Counted from the first letter of the stretch, positions 1 through 8,769 are shown. The stretch: 64,000 bases of DNA from JBBROS01 sp965213845 (GCA_965213845.1 CBDCAI010000004.1:868001-932000), one strand, 5' to 3'. The notes: generated from the sequence alone by a model not told the origin. A program made the numbers and translations.

Positions 1-381
1 GGCTACATCCGGATCACCGGGCGCAAGAAAGACGTGATCATCCGGGGCGGCCACAACATCTTCCCGGCAAAGATCGAGGGCCTGGCGATGCAGCACCCCG
101 CGGTGCTGCGCGCGGCGGCGCTGCCGGTGCCGGACGCCCGGCTGGGCGAGAAGGTCTGCCTGGCCGTGATGCTGCGGCCGGGACAGTCCGTGGTGCCCGA
201 GGCGCTGCTGCTGCACCTGGATGCGTCGGGCCTGTCACGCTACGACCAGCCGGAGTTCTTCATCGAGGTCGACGAGATGCCGTTGACGGCAAGCGGCAAG
301 ATCCTGAAGCGGGCCGTCGCGGCACGGCTGGACGCCGGCGAGCTCGTGCCCGTGCCCGTCCGGTTGCCGTCCGCTGCCTGA
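1..381 (+). CDS. Acyl-CoA synthetase / AMP-binding enzyme, C-terminal end (partial)
   Basis: The frame is open from the first base, so the 5' part of the gene lies outside the window. The visible 126 residues are the C-terminal subdomain of the ANL superfamily of adenylating enzymes. They begin with the hinge motif GYIRITGRKKDVIIRGG and carry the conserved thioesterification-domain lysine in LTASGKILKR near the end. Members activate a carboxylic acid to the acyl-adenylate and transfer it to coenzyme A. The substrate cannot be read from this end of the protein. The gene lies 48 bases upstream of a co-directional MDR-type oxidoreductase, so the two may be co-transcribed. Confidence 0.9.
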   Translation, partial: GYIRITGRKKDVIIRGGHNIFPAKIEGLAMQHPAVLRAAALPVPDARLGEKVCLAVMLRPGQSVVPEALLLHLDASGLSRYDQPEFFIEVDEMPLTASGKILKRAVAARLDAGELVPVPVRLPSAA

Positions 382-429
382 CGTTCTCGGGCGGCCGCGG
401 CTGGAAGCAGACAACAGGGAGCAGTCGAG

Positions 430-1419
430 ATGAAGGCGGTCGTGGTGCGTGCGTTCGGTGGCCCGGAAGCCCTGGCGTTGGAGGACCGTCCGGACCCGGT
501 CGCCGGGGCGGGCGAGGTGCTGGTCCGCGTGGGGGCGGTCGCGGTGAACTACGTCGACTCCGTCGTGATCGCGGGCCGCTACCAGTTCACCCCGGCGCTG
601 CCGTTCACGCCGGGCAAGGGCCCGGCCGGCACGGTGGCTGCCGTGGGCGACGGGGTCGCCGGGTTCGCCGTGGGCGACCGCGTGCTGGCGATGGCCGAGG
701 TCGGCGGGTATGCCGAACTGGCGGTGGCGCCGGCCGACCAGTGCTACGCGTTGCCGCCCGCGATGTCGTTCGCCGACGCGGCAGCGATGTCGCTGGCCTA
801 CGACACGGCCTGGTTCGGGTTGCACGAACGCGGCCGGGTCCAGCGGGGCGAGACGGTGCTCGTGCTCGGCGCCACCGGGGCGGTCGGGTTTGCTGCCATG
901 CAGCTTGCCCGGGCGGCGGGCGCGCAGGTGCTGGCCGGGGTCTCGTCCATGGCGAAGGCAGGGCTCGCCCGTGACGGGGGAGCCGACGCGGTCATCGACC
1001 TGGGCGCCGAGGGGCTCCGCGACGGCTTGCGCGACCAGGTGTATGCGGCAACCGGCGGCAAGGGTGCCGACGTGGTGCTGGACATGCTGGGCGACGACAT
1101 CTTCGACGCAGCCCTGCGGGCGGTGGCCTGGCGCGGCCGCGTCGTGGTGATCGGGTTCGCCGCGGGGCGCATCCCGTCGGTGAAGGTCAACTACCTGATG
1201 GTGAAGAACATCGAGGTGAGCGGGCTGCAGATCAGCGACTACCGCAAGCGGCAACCCGCACGCGTGCGGCGCTGTTTCGCGGACGTGTTCGCGCTGTTCC
1301 AGGCCGGCCAGGTCGCGGCACCGGCCACGCGCTGCTTCGGGCTCGAGGACGCCGGCAAGGCGCTCGCGGCGATGCTGGACCGGTCGGTGCCGGAGCGCAT
1401 CCTGCTCGTCCCCGGGTGA
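430..1419 (+). CDS. NADPH:quinone oxidoreductase-like MDR family protein
   Basis: A 329-residue medium-chain dehydrogenase/reductase of the zeta-crystallin/quinone oxidoreductase type. The N-terminal GroES-like domain contains LPFTPGKGPAGTVAAVGDGV. The Rossmann domain follows with the nucleotide-binding glycine motif LGATGAVGFAAMQLA at about residues 140-155. No structural or catalytic zinc cysteines are seen, which fits the zinc-independent quinone reductase branch that reduces quinones or enones with NADPH. The ATG start is preceded by a purine-rich AGGGAG about ten bases upstream. The gene follows the acyl-CoA synthetase in the same direction and converges on livF, with only 19 bases between their stop codons. 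Confidence 0.88.
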   Translation: MKAVVVRAFGGPEALALEDRPDPVAGAGEVLVRVGAVAVNYVDSVVIAGRYQFTPALPFTPGKGPAGTVAAVGDGVAGFAVGDRVLAMAEVGGYAELAVAPADQCYALPPAMSFADAAAMSLAYDTAWFGLHERGRVQRGETVLVLGATGAVGFAAMQLARAAGAQVLAGVSSMAKAGLARDGGADAVIDLGAEGLRDGLRDQVYAATGGKGADVVLDMLGDDIFDAALRAVAWRGRVVVIGFAAGRIPSVKVNYLMVKNIEVSGLQISDYRKRQPARVRRCFADVFALFQAGQVAAPATRCFGLEDAGKALAAMLDRSVPERILLVPG

Positions 1420-1438
1420 TCCGTTCGGGGCCGGGGGC

Positions 1439-2239
1439 TCAGCCCCAGCCCACGGGATTTCGGAGCAGATCGAGCAGCTTGCGCCGTTTGCCGTCCTCGA
1501 AGCCGCTCGCCCGCCCGGCATCGCCCCCGCCACCCCCCAGGTAGCGCGCGGCGATCTCGGACGAGCCGGCGAGATCGCAAGCGAGGCCGGACAGCACGAT
1601 GCGGCCGCCCTCCATCACGTAGCCGCGGTCCGCGATCGCCAGGCTCATCCGGGCATTCTGTTCCGACAGCAGGATGGCGAGGCCGCGGGACCGGAGCCCG
1701 GCGATGAGGCCGAACACCTCCTGCACCAGCGAGGGCGACAGTCCCAGCGAGGGCTCGTCGAGGATCAGCAGCCGCGGTTCGCCCATCAGGGCGCGTCCGA
1801 TCGCCAGCATCTGCTGCTGGCCGCCGGAGAGGTTGCCGGCCAGGCTTGCGGTGCGGCTTCGCAGGGCCGGGAACCGGGTCAGAACCTCGTCCAGCCGCTC
1901 CCGCCGGGCCGCCGCGGGCTCGCCGGTGCGGGCATAGCTGCCGAGCTCGAGGTTATGGGCGACGGTCAGGCCCGCGAACACCTGGCGGCCCTCGGGCACA
2001 TGGAGCAGCCCCGCCTTCACCCGGCGCGCCGGGGCCCAACGCGTCACGTCCTCGCCCGCAAAGGCCAGGCTGCCGCCGAGAGCGGGCAGCAGGCCGGACA
2101 GGGCGCGCGCCAGGGTGGACTTGCCGGCCCCGTTGGCGCCGACCAGGGCCACGATCTCGCCCGCTGCGACGCTGAGATCGAGGCCATGCACCACGGCGCG
2201 GCCGGCATAGCCCGTGGAGAAACCCTTGGCCTCAAGCAT
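1439..2239 (-). CDS. livF: Branched-chain amino acid-type ABC transporter ATPase, LivF-like
   Basis: An ATP-binding subunit of the HAAT (hydrophobic amino acid transport) ABC family. It shows a Walker A GANGAGKSTLARAL, the LivF-type signature LSGGQQQMLAIGRALM, and Walker B LLILDEPSLGLSP. LivF energises the membrane LivHM pair together with LivG. I chose the internal ATG whose first eight bases overlap the end of livG, rather than an upstream alternative. The protein is about 266 residues, roughly 30 longer than typical LivF because of a basic and glycine-rich tail. It is the last gene of the minus-strand operon. The true substrate need not be an amino acid, since such systems in this kind of bacterium often carry aromatic or other organic acids. 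Confidence 0.92.
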   Translation of the reverse strand: MLEAKGFSTGYAGRAVVHGLDLSVAAGEIVALVGANGAGKSTLARALSGLLPALGGSLAFAGEDVTRWAPARRVKAGLLHVPEGRQVFAGLTVAHNLELGSYARTGEPAAARRERLDEVLTRFPALRSRTASLAGNLSGGQQQMLAIGRALMGEPRLLILDEPSLGLSPSLVQEVFGLIAGLRSRGLAILLSEQNARMSLAIADRGYVMEGGRIVLSGLACDLAGSSEIAARYLGGGGGDAGRASGFEDGKRRKLLDLLRNPVGWG

Positions 2240-3023
2240 GTCCGGGTTCCTCGAGACGGCCGACATAGGCCTCGATGACGGCTTCGTTCGCCTGGATCTC
2301 GGCCGGGCTGCCGACCGCGACGACCCGGCCGGCGTCCAGCACGACGACCTGGTCCGCGACGTCCATGACGAGGGTCATGTTGTGCTCGACCAGCAAAAGG
2401 GTGATGCCGCCTTCACGCACGGCCCGCAGCATGGCGGACAGCTCCGCGGTCTCCGTGTCGTTGAGGCCGGCGGCGGGTTCGTCGAGCAGCAGCAGCCTGG
2501 GTGCCGCCATCAGCGCGCGGACGATCTCCAGCAGCTTCTGGCCGCCCATCGGCAGCAGGTGGGCGGACTCGTCGCGCTGGGCGGTCAGCCCGGCGATGTC
2601 CAGCAGCGCCTCGGCCCGGGCGCGAAGCAGGCGCTCGTTCCGCCGGGACGCCGGGCTCCAGAGAAACTGCCCGATGACGGAGCCGGGGATGAGGCGATGG
2701 GCGCCCACCATGGCGTTCTCCAGCACCGTCATGCCCGGGAAGATGCGGGCGCTCTGGAAGGCGCGGATCAGGCCGATGGCGGCGATGCGGTCCGGGGAGA
2801 GGTGGTCGATCGGTTGCCCGAAATACCGGACGGTTCCCGCCGACGCCGTGAGCAGATGGGTGACGAGGTTGAACAGCGTGGTCTTGCCGGCGCCGTTCGG
2901 CCCGATGATCGCGGTGACGGTGCCGGCAGCGACGTCGAAGGACACGTCATCCACGGCGCGGACGCCGCCGAAGGCGACGCCCAGGCCGGCGACCGCCAGG
3001 GCCGGGACAGGGGCGGGGCTCAT
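2232..3023 (-). CDS. livG: Branched-chain amino acid-type ABC transporter ATPase, LivG-like
   Basis: The second ATP-binding subunit of the HAAT transporter, 263 residues. Walker A is IIGPNGAGKTTLFNLVTHL, the signature-like segment is LLPMGGQKLLEIVRALM, and Walker B is LLLLDEPAAGLND, with the LivG-type C-terminal helical tail VIEAYVGRLEEPG. The canonical LSGGQ reads LPMGGQ here, a variation common in LivG proteins. Its ATG overlaps the stop of the permease gene by four bases (ATGA), and its own end overlaps livF by eight. The whole transporter is therefore translationally coupled, which helps give balanced subunit amounts. Confidence 0.92.
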   Translation of the reverse strand: MSPAPVPALAVAGLGVAFGGVRAVDDVSFDVAAGTVTAIIGPNGAGKTTLFNLVTHLLTASAGTVRYFGQPIDHLSPDRIAAIGLIRAFQSARIFPGMTVLENAMVGAHRLIPGSVIGQFLWSPASRRNERLLRARAEALLDIAGLTAQRDESAHLLPMGGQKLLEIVRALMAAPRLLLLDEPAAGLNDTETAELSAMLRAVREGGITLLLVEHNMTLVMDVADQVVVLDAGRVVAVGSPAEIQANEAVIEAYVGRLEEPGHA

Positions 3024-4906
3024 GCGCTTGGCCGGGCCGGGCCGGGCCGCTCCAGGCCCCCGATGGCACGGGCGAGCAGGCCGAAGATGCCGCTGGGGAG
3101 GTACAGCGAGAACACCACGAGCAGCAGGCCGGTTCCGAGCGTCTTGAACTGGGCCAGCGGGGCGAAGACGGTGGGCAACAGCGTGAGGACCACCGCGCCG
3201 AACAACGGACCGACCAGCGTCCCCTCCCCGCCCACGACCAGCATGGCCAGCATCTGCAACGATACCGGCGTGCCCACCATCTCCGGCGCCAGGAAGTGGA
3301 AGTAGAAGCCATACAGGCTGCCCGATAGCGAGCCGAGGGCGGCGCTGATGCAGAAGGCCGCGAGCTTGTAGCGTTGGATGCGGATGCCCAGGGCGGCGGC
3401 CGCGAGCGGGTCGGCCCGGATGGCGAGCAGGGCGCGGCCGAAGCGGCTGCGCATGCCGCCGACCAGGGCAGCCAACAGCGCGACGATGATGCCGGCGACG
3501 AGGGTGTAGTTCTGCAACGGCGTGTCGAAGGCATAGCCGGCGACGGAGAAGGACGGGATGCCGACCAGGCCGGAGGGCCCGCCGGTCAGGCTGTCGAGGC
3601 CCACGGCCAGCGAGTCGACCAGCAGGCCGAACGCCAGGGTGGCGATGGCGAGGTAAAGCCCGCGCAGCCGCATGGTCCCGAGCGCCAGCACGACGGCGCA
3701 GGCGAGCGACAGGACCAGGCCCGCCAGCGTGCCGAGCAGCGGCGGCACGTCGTAACCGACGGCCAACGCACTCGCGGTATAGGCGCCGATCGCCATGAAC
3801 CCCGCCTGGCCCAGGCTGACCTGGCCGCCGAACCCCATGAGCACGTCGAGCCCGAGCACGGCGATGAACAGGATGCCGGTGATGATGACGGAGCTCATGA
3901 GGCTGCTCGACTGCAGCGACCACGGGATCACGATCAACAGCGCCGCGGCCCCCGCCAGCGCCAGGAGCCAGCCGCTGCGCCCGGTCAGGCGGACGACGGC
4001 GCGCTCCGTCCGGGGCTCGTCACGCACGTCCTGCCGCCGGGCCGGGCCGGCGGTGAACAGCCCGCTGGGCCGCCACAGCAGGATGACGAGCAGGAGGATC
4101 AGCGCGAGGGCGTTGCTGAACAACGACGAGATGTAGGCGGCCGCAAGCTGGGTCGCGACCCCCAGGAACAGGCCACCGGCGAGGGCCCCGAGTGGCGAGC
4201 CGATGCCGCCGATCACTGCGGCGATGAAGCCGAAGATGGTGTACATGCGCCCGGTGTCGAACTGGAACGAGGTGATGGGGCCGATCACCACGCCCGCCGC
4301 CCCGCCGATGGAGGCCGCCAGGACGAAGCTCAGCAGTTGCATGCGGGCGACGCCGATGCCCATGAGGCTGGCGGCGAACGGGTTCTCCGCGCAGGCCCGG
4401 AAGGCGCGGCCGAGCCGCGTGGCCGAGAGCGTGATGCCGAGGGCCAGCGTGAAGACGGCCATCAGGCCCACGAGCCACAAGCCCTGCGGCGGCAGCAGCA
4501 CGCCCCCGAGCACGAGCGGACGCTCCCCGGAGAAGGCGGGCAGCGTGTAGGACTGGCTGCCCCAAACGACGAAGGCGCTGCCCTCGAGGAACGTGAGCAG
4601 CCCGGCGCTGAGGATGAACATCGCGCTGACGGGCAGGCGCTTGAGGCCCGGGACGAACACCGTGACGCCCAGCAGCAACGCCAGCCCGGCGGTGAGCGCG
4701 ACGGCAAGCACACCCGCCGCGATGACCGGCAGGCCCATCTGCTGTTCCAGCGAGGATGTCAGCAGGGCGGCGAAGATGCAGAAGCCGCCTTGGGCCAGGT
4801 TGACCGCGGTGGTGACGCGATAGATCAACGAGAAGCCCACCGCCAGCAGACCGAAGATGGCCCCCTGCAGCACGCCGCCAACCATGAATTGGACGAAGCC
4901 GAGCAT
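3020..4906 (-). CDS. Fused LivH-LivM ABC transporter permease
   Basis: A single polypeptide of about 628 residues joining the two permease subunits that are separate in E. coli. Residues 1 to about 290 are LivH-like, with multiple membrane segments and the block VTTAVNLAQGGFCIFAALL near the N-terminus. A hydrophilic linker (RRQDVRDEPRTERAVVR) follows. The remainder is LivM-like, containing LDVLMGFGGQVSLGQAGFMA and the ABC-interacting loop IRADPLAAAALGI. Fused LivHM permeases are known in the HAAT family. A TTG lies one codon upstream; I chose the ATG at 4906. The binding-protein gene ends 31 bases upstream and livG begins within the stop codon. Confidence 0.9.
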   Translation of the reverse strand: MLGFVQFMVGGVLQGAIFGLLAVGFSLIYRVTTAVNLAQGGFCIFAALLTSSLEQQMGLPVIAAGVLAVALTAGLALLLGVTVFVPGLKRLPVSAMFILSAGLLTFLEGSAFVVWGSQSYTLPAFSGERPLVLGGVLLPPQGLWLVGLMAVFTLALGITLSATRLGRAFRACAENPFAASLMGIGVARMQLLSFVLAASIGGAAGVVIGPITSFQFDTGRMYTIFGFIAAVIGGIGSPLGALAGGLFLGVATQLAAAYISSLFSNALALILLLVILLWRPSGLFTAGPARRQDVRDEPRTERAVVRLTGRSGWLLALAGAAALLIVIPWSLQSSSLMSSVIITGILFIAVLGLDVLMGFGGQVSLGQAGFMAIGAYTASALAVGYDVPPLLGTLAGLVLSLACAVVLALGTMRLRGLYLAIATLAFGLLVDSLAVGLDSLTGGPSGLVGIPSFSVAGYAFDTPLQNYTLVAGIIVALLAALVGGMRSRFGRALLAIRADPLAAAALGIRIQRYKLAAFCISAALGSLSGSLYGFYFHFLAPEMVGTPVSLQMLAMLVVGGEGTLVGPLFGAVVLTLLPTVFAPLAQFKTLGTGLLLVVFSLYLPSGIFGLLARAIGGLERPGPARPSA

Positions 4907-4937
4907 CAATCGTCAGCCCTGGTGGCCGCGGTCCCGA

Positions 4938-6098
4938 TCAAAAAGGATCGCCACCCGGCTTGCTGATGATCGTCCAGGTCTTCTGGTCCGTCTGCCACCG
5001 GGTCACCACCGCGTTCGCCGCGTCGAGGCCCCGCTGCGGAACCTTGGTGAAGTCGTAGATGCCGTTCACGCCCGCCCAGTCGCGGGTGCCGGCGATATAG
5101 TCGCGCACGCCCGCCGGCGTGGTGCGGCCGGCCCGGAAGGCGTCCCGGATCAGCATCGCGGGGTCCCATGCGTGGGCGACCGCGTTGTCCGGCTTGGCAC
5201 CGGCGGCCACGTACGCGTCGAACATGACCGTCTGGGCGGCCATCACGCGGGGGTCGAGCGTCAGGCCCTGTCCATGCGGCGGCCATTGCGAGGACATGAA
5301 CAGCGCCTCGGTGGGCATGAACGAGGCGTACTGCAACATCTGCGCATAGGTCATGTTCGCGTCGGTCGTCGCGACGGGCACGTCGAGGCCGCCCTGCACG
5401 ATCCCTTTCAGCACCGTCCCGAACGGCGCACCGCTGGTCCAGGCGATGACGGCTTGCGGGCTCGCGGCCTTCATCTGCTGCACCTGGGCCGAGACGCTGA
5501 CATCGGCCGGGTTGAACTGCACGTTCGCCACGAAGGACAGCCCGGCGTTCTCGGGCAGCTTCAACGCCTCCTCGAAGCCCAGCCGGCCGTCCTGGCCGCT
5601 GGCGTCCGTGCTGGTGATCATGGCCAGCCGGGTGAAGCCACGGCCGCGGTAGTAGCGCACCAGGGACCGTGCCAGATCGTGCGTGGAGATGAACGCCGTG
5701 AACACGTCGCTGCCGGCGGGCGGATGGATGCCCGGCGAGAAGCAATACATCACGGGACCGCCCTTCAGCATCGGCGACATGGCGTTGCACATGGCGACGA
5801 TGGCGGAGCCCAGCACCACGGGCGGCTGCTGCGCCTTGATCTGGGACGCGAGCTGGACCGCGGTCTGCGGGCTGGACTGGTCGTCATGGAAGACGAAACG
5901 AAGCTGCAGACCGGGGCCGCGGTTGAGAACCCCCTCCAGGATGCGCAGCGCGTCGCGCTCGCCCTGTCCCAGGAACGACGCGCCGCCGGTCAGCGGCAAC
6001 ACCACCGGGACATCGGTCGTCTGCGCCCGGCCCGTCCCCGTGATGCAGATGAGACATGCCAGCAGCAGCGCCTGGAGCCTGGGCCGCCGATCCATCAT
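4938..6098 (-). CDS. ABC transporter substrate-binding protein, copy 1 (LivJ/K-like)
   Basis: A 386-residue periplasmic binding protein of the HAAT (Peripla_BP_6) type. It has a short hydrophobic signal peptide (LLLACLICITGTGRAQ) and the family N-terminal motif PVVLPLTGGASFLGQGERDAL. It would capture the substrate for the LivHMGF pump. Residues from about 28 to 265 are almost identical to the adjacent copy 2, while the signal peptide and the last 120 residues differ. Its ATG overlaps the stop of copy 2 by four bases. Two binding proteins feeding one permease suggests broadened or differing substrate preference, since the divergent C-terminal part contributes to one lobe of the binding cleft. 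Confidence 0.9.
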   Translation of the reverse strand: MMDRRPRLQALLLACLICITGTGRAQTTDVPVVLPLTGGASFLGQGERDALRILEGVLNRGPGLQLRFVFHDDQSSPQTAVQLASQIKAQQPPVVLGSAIVAMCNAMSPMLKGGPVMYCFSPGIHPPAGSDVFTAFISTHDLARSLVRYYRGRGFTRLAMITSTDASGQDGRLGFEEALKLPENAGLSFVANVQFNPADVSVSAQVQQMKAASPQAVIAWTSGAPFGTVLKGIVQGGLDVPVATTDANMTYAQMLQYASFMPTEALFMSSQWPPHGQGLTLDPRVMAAQTVMFDAYVAAGAKPDNAVAHAWDPAMLIRDAFRAGRTTPAGVRDYIAGTRDWAGVNGIYDFTKVPQRGLDAANAVVTRWQTDQKTWTIISKPGGDPF

Positions 6099-7195
6099 TG
6101 CGGCTCACCACGCGGCTTGCTGACGATGGTCCAGGCCTTCTGATCCGGCTGCCAGCGCGTGACGACCGTCGCGCTCTCGTCCAGCCCGCGCTGCGGGACC
6201 TTGGTGAAGTCGTAGATGCCGTTGATGCCCGGCCAGTCCCTTTGCCCCGCGATGTAGCTCCGGATCATCTCGGGTTTGGCCTGGTTCCCGCCGCTCGCCT
6301 GCAGCGCCTGTGCGGTCAGAAGCCCGGCATCCCAGGCCAACGCAGCCGAGATGTCCGGTTTGACGCCGGCCGCGGCATAGGCGTCGAACATGACCTTCTG
6401 GGCGGCGATCACACGCGGGTCCAGCGTCAGGCCCTGTTCATGCGGTGGCCACTCCGACGACATGAACAGCGCCTCCGTGGGCATGAACGAGGCGTACTGC
6501 GTCATCTGCGCATAGGTCATGTTCGCGTCGGTCGTCGCGACGGGCACGTCGAGGCCGCCCTGCACGATCCCCTTCAGCACCGTCCCGAACGGCGCACCGC
6601 TGGTCCAGGCGATGACGGCTTGCGGGCTCGCGGCCTTCATCTGCTGCACCTGGGCCGAGACGCTGACATCGGCCGGGTTGAACTGCACGTTCGCCACGAA
6701 GGACAGCCCGGCGTTCTCGGGCAGCTTCAACGCCTCCTCGAAGCCCAGCCGGCCGTCCTGGCCGCTGGCGTCCGTGCTGGTGATCATGGCCAGCCGGGTG
6801 AAGCCACGGCCGCGGTAGTAGCGCACCAGGGACCGTGCCAGATCGTGCGTGGAGATGAACGCCGTGAACACGTCGCTGCCGGCGGGCGGATGGATGCCCG
6901 GCGAGAAGCAATACATCACGGGACCGCCCTTCAGCATCGGCGACATGGCGTTGCACATGGCGACGATGGCGGAGCCCAGCACCACGGGCGGCTGCTGCGC
7001 CTTGATCTGGGACGCGAGCTGGACCGCGGTCTGCGGGCTGGACTGGTCGTCATGGAAGACGAAACGAAGCTGCGGACCGGGGCCGCGGTTGAGAACCCCC
7101 TCCAGGATGCGCAGTGCGTCGCGCTCGCCCTGCCCCAGGAACGACGCGCCGCCGGTCAGCGGCAACACCACCGGGACCTCGATCGTCTGCGCCCG
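5295..7195. repeat. Direct repeat of about 0.73 kb within the two binding-protein genes
   Basis: Bases about 5295-6030 repeat at about 6460-7195 with a constant offset of 1165 bases. By eye only a handful of substitutions separate them: for instance a t/c in the stretch after 5400, an a/g in the codon giving GLQL versus GPQL, and two changes near 5950-5970. The flanking parts of the same genes differ at many positions. Such a mosaic of near-identity inside diverged paralogues is the usual mark of gene conversion or of a partial recent duplication. Confidence 0.88.
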
Positions 7196-7279
7196 CGCCA
7201 CACCGGCACCGCAGGCGAACAGCAAGCCCGTTGCAAGCAGGACCGGTAGAACGGAACAGCGGCTTGGCTTGCGTCGCAT
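6095..7279 (-). CDS. ABC transporter substrate-binding protein, copy 2 (LivJ/K-like)
   Basis: A 394-residue paralogue of the downstream binding protein, with its own signal peptide (LLATGLLFACGAGVARAQ). The mature N-lobe and the middle of the protein match copy 1 nearly residue for residue, including the stretch from GGASFLGQGERDALRILEG to DANMTYAQM. After about residue 270 the two drift apart, for example AALAWDAGLLTAQALQASGG here against AHAWDPAMLIRDAFRAGR in copy 1. The end of both proteins is again similar (GIYDFTKVPQRGLD). The gene follows the amidohydrolase gene by 49 bases in the same direction. Confidence 0.9.
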   Translation of the reverse strand: MRRKPSRCSVLPVLLATGLLFACGAGVARAQTIEVPVVLPLTGGASFLGQGERDALRILEGVLNRGPGPQLRFVFHDDQSSPQTAVQLASQIKAQQPPVVLGSAIVAMCNAMSPMLKGGPVMYCFSPGIHPPAGSDVFTAFISTHDLARSLVRYYRGRGFTRLAMITSTDASGQDGRLGFEEALKLPENAGLSFVANVQFNPADVSVSAQVQQMKAASPQAVIAWTSGAPFGTVLKGIVQGGLDVPVATTDANMTYAQMTQYASFMPTEALFMSSEWPPHEQGLTLDPRVIAAQKVMFDAYAAAGVKPDISAALAWDAGLLTAQALQASGGNQAKPEMIRSYIAGQRDWPGINGIYDFTKVPQRGLDESATVVTRWQPDQKAWTIVSKPRGEPQ

Positions 7280-7328
7280 GATGCTTTCCTCGATCTGGGA
7301 TGGACGTTCTATGTCATCTTATCCCGTT

Positions 7329-8453
7329 CTAGGCCGGTAGCCCGAACAGCCGGGCCGCATTGCCGCCCAGGATCGCCGCCCGATCCGTATCGCCCATCGG
7401 CGTCGCCATCACATGATCCACCGGATGCAGCTCCCACGGAATCGGCGTGTCGGTCCCGAGCACGACCTGGTTCACCCCGACCTGGGCCACGAGATGCCGC
7501 AGCGCCTCGGGCGAGAAGACCAGCGAATCGAAGTAGATCTGATCGAGGTATGCGCTCGGCCGTTTCGACAGCACGATGGCGGCGTTGCAGTTCTGCGGCG
7601 AGACGAAGCAGGCATGGTCCGAGCGGTCCGCATAGGAGCCGAGATACCCGCCGCCATGGGCCGCCAGCAGCTTCAGGCGCGGATGTTTCTCCAGCACCCC
7701 TTCGAAGATGAAGTGCTGCAAGGCGATCGTCGTGTCGAGCGGATTGCCGATCGTGTTCGACAGCCAGCCATTGCCGGCGAACCGCTTGGCCAGTTCCGGC
7801 GTGCTCTGCGGATGGATGAAGATCGTGACGCCCAGCTCCTCTGCCTTCGCCCAGACCGGAAGATACTTCGGATCGGCAAAGCTCTCGCCCAGCATGCTGG
7901 CCCCGATGGCCGCGCCGACCAGCCCCTGCTTGCGGACCGCGTCGTCGAGCTGCTGCACCGCCAACGCCGGATCCTGCATCGTCAGGCACGCGAAGGCGCG
8001 GAACCGGTCCGGATGCTCCCGGCACAACTCCGACAGCCGGGCGTTGTTGATGGCCACGATCCTGGCCGCCGTATCCCGGTCGGCGCGGTACCAGAACGGG
8101 TTGATCGACAGCACCTGCATGTCGATCCCCATGCGGTCCATCATCGCCAGCCGCTGCGCCACCCCGGCCCCCTCGGCACCCACGAAATGCTCGGCCACGC
8201 CCTTCGTGTCGGGCAGCGCAGCCCGCGCCGCGGCCGGCCCGATCAGGTCGAGCGACTCCTGAAACAAGCAATGGGCGTGCGCGTCGACCGTTCGCACCCG
8301 CTGCCCCGCAACCATGATCGGCAGCTTCGCCACGCCCTCCGCCGCCTGGGATCGCGGGAGCGCCTGTTGCGCGTGCGCGGCATCCAGGACGCCGCAGCTG
8401 CAGAACATCAGGCCGCCCAGAAAGCCCCGCCCGAACCCGCGTCGTGTCGCCAT
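7329..8453 (-). CDS. Amidohydrolase-2 family metal-dependent hydrolase/decarboxylase, exported
   Basis: A 374-residue protein of the amidohydrolase_2 family (ACMSD-like TIM barrel). The N-terminal metal-binding motif VDAHAHCLF lies at about residue 57. Further family motifs are LAAHGGGYLGSYADR and VVLGTDTPIPWE, with the metal-ligand Asp in the last. Members hydrolyse or non-oxidatively decarboxylate aromatic or ring-cleavage acids. The N-terminus carries a twin-arginine-like RRGFGRGFLGG followed by a hydrophobic stretch and AHAQ, so periplasmic export is likely. It sits directly upstream of the two binding-protein genes. A joint role, processing a substrate outside the cytoplasm for uptake by the Liv-type pump, is an inference. 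Confidence 0.82.
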   Translation of the reverse strand: MATRRGFGRGFLGGLMFCSCGVLDAAHAQQALPRSQAAEGVAKLPIMVAGQRVRTVDAHAHCLFQESLDLIGPAAARAALPDTKGVAEHFVGAEGAGVAQRLAMMDRMGIDMQVLSINPFWYRADRDTAARIVAINNARLSELCREHPDRFRAFACLTMQDPALAVQQLDDAVRKQGLVGAAIGASMLGESFADPKYLPVWAKAEELGVTIFIHPQSTPELAKRFAGNGWLSNTIGNPLDTTIALQHFIFEGVLEKHPRLKLLAAHGGGYLGSYADRSDHACFVSPQNCNAAIVLSKRPSAYLDQIYFDSLVFSPEALRHLVAQVGVNQVVLGTDTPIPWELHPVDHVMATPMGDTDRAAILGGNAARLFGLPA

Positions 8454-8618
8454 GGTGCTCTACTCCTCCGCATCTAGGCCCAGGATGGGTGCGTGCCTCC
8501 GCCACCATCGCCGATTCGCCGTCCATCGTCTCGATCATGTCCGCAGCCGCACCGTGCACCGGATTTCACATCCGGCCCATGCTGCATTTGGGCTGCAGTT
8601 GGGCTGCAGACGCAGCCC

Positions 8619-8769
8619 TGGTTCGATACCGTCATCCGCCTATGGGACGACCCGGCCGCCTACGCAGCCGCATCCAAGGCAGCCCGCCAAACCGCAGAGC
8701 AGCTCTACGGCGAACCCGTCCTCCGCCAACGCTACCTCCAGTGTTTCACGCGCCCAGGCCCGTTCGCCC
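8619..8769 (+). pseudogene. Glycosyltransferase C-terminal remnant
   Basis: In one plus-strand frame, bases 8619-8769 encode WFDTVIRLWDDPAAYAAAS followed by a segment with EQLYGEPVLRQRYLQCF. This looks like the extreme C-terminus of a family 4 (GT1-type) glycosyltransferase, where a W(D/N)DP..Y...S helix and a final R.RYL..F are common. Nothing upstream in the 150 bases back to the amidohydrolase start resembles the rest of such an enzyme, so this is a truncated relic. The frame runs on into the LysE gene, but the LysE start is clear. Confidence 0.5.

Noticed and set aside
1433..1446. Short palindrome ggggct-c-agcccc between the convergent gene ends
   Set aside because: The loop is one base and there is no T-run on either strand, so it is not a credible terminator; it also overlaps the livF stop.
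2214..3305. Long plus-strand open frames opposite livG and livF, and similarly long frames opposite most genes in the window
   Set aside because: High G+C suppresses stop codons, and these frames have no family motifs, are rich in Arg/Ala/Pro and mirror real minus-strand genes.
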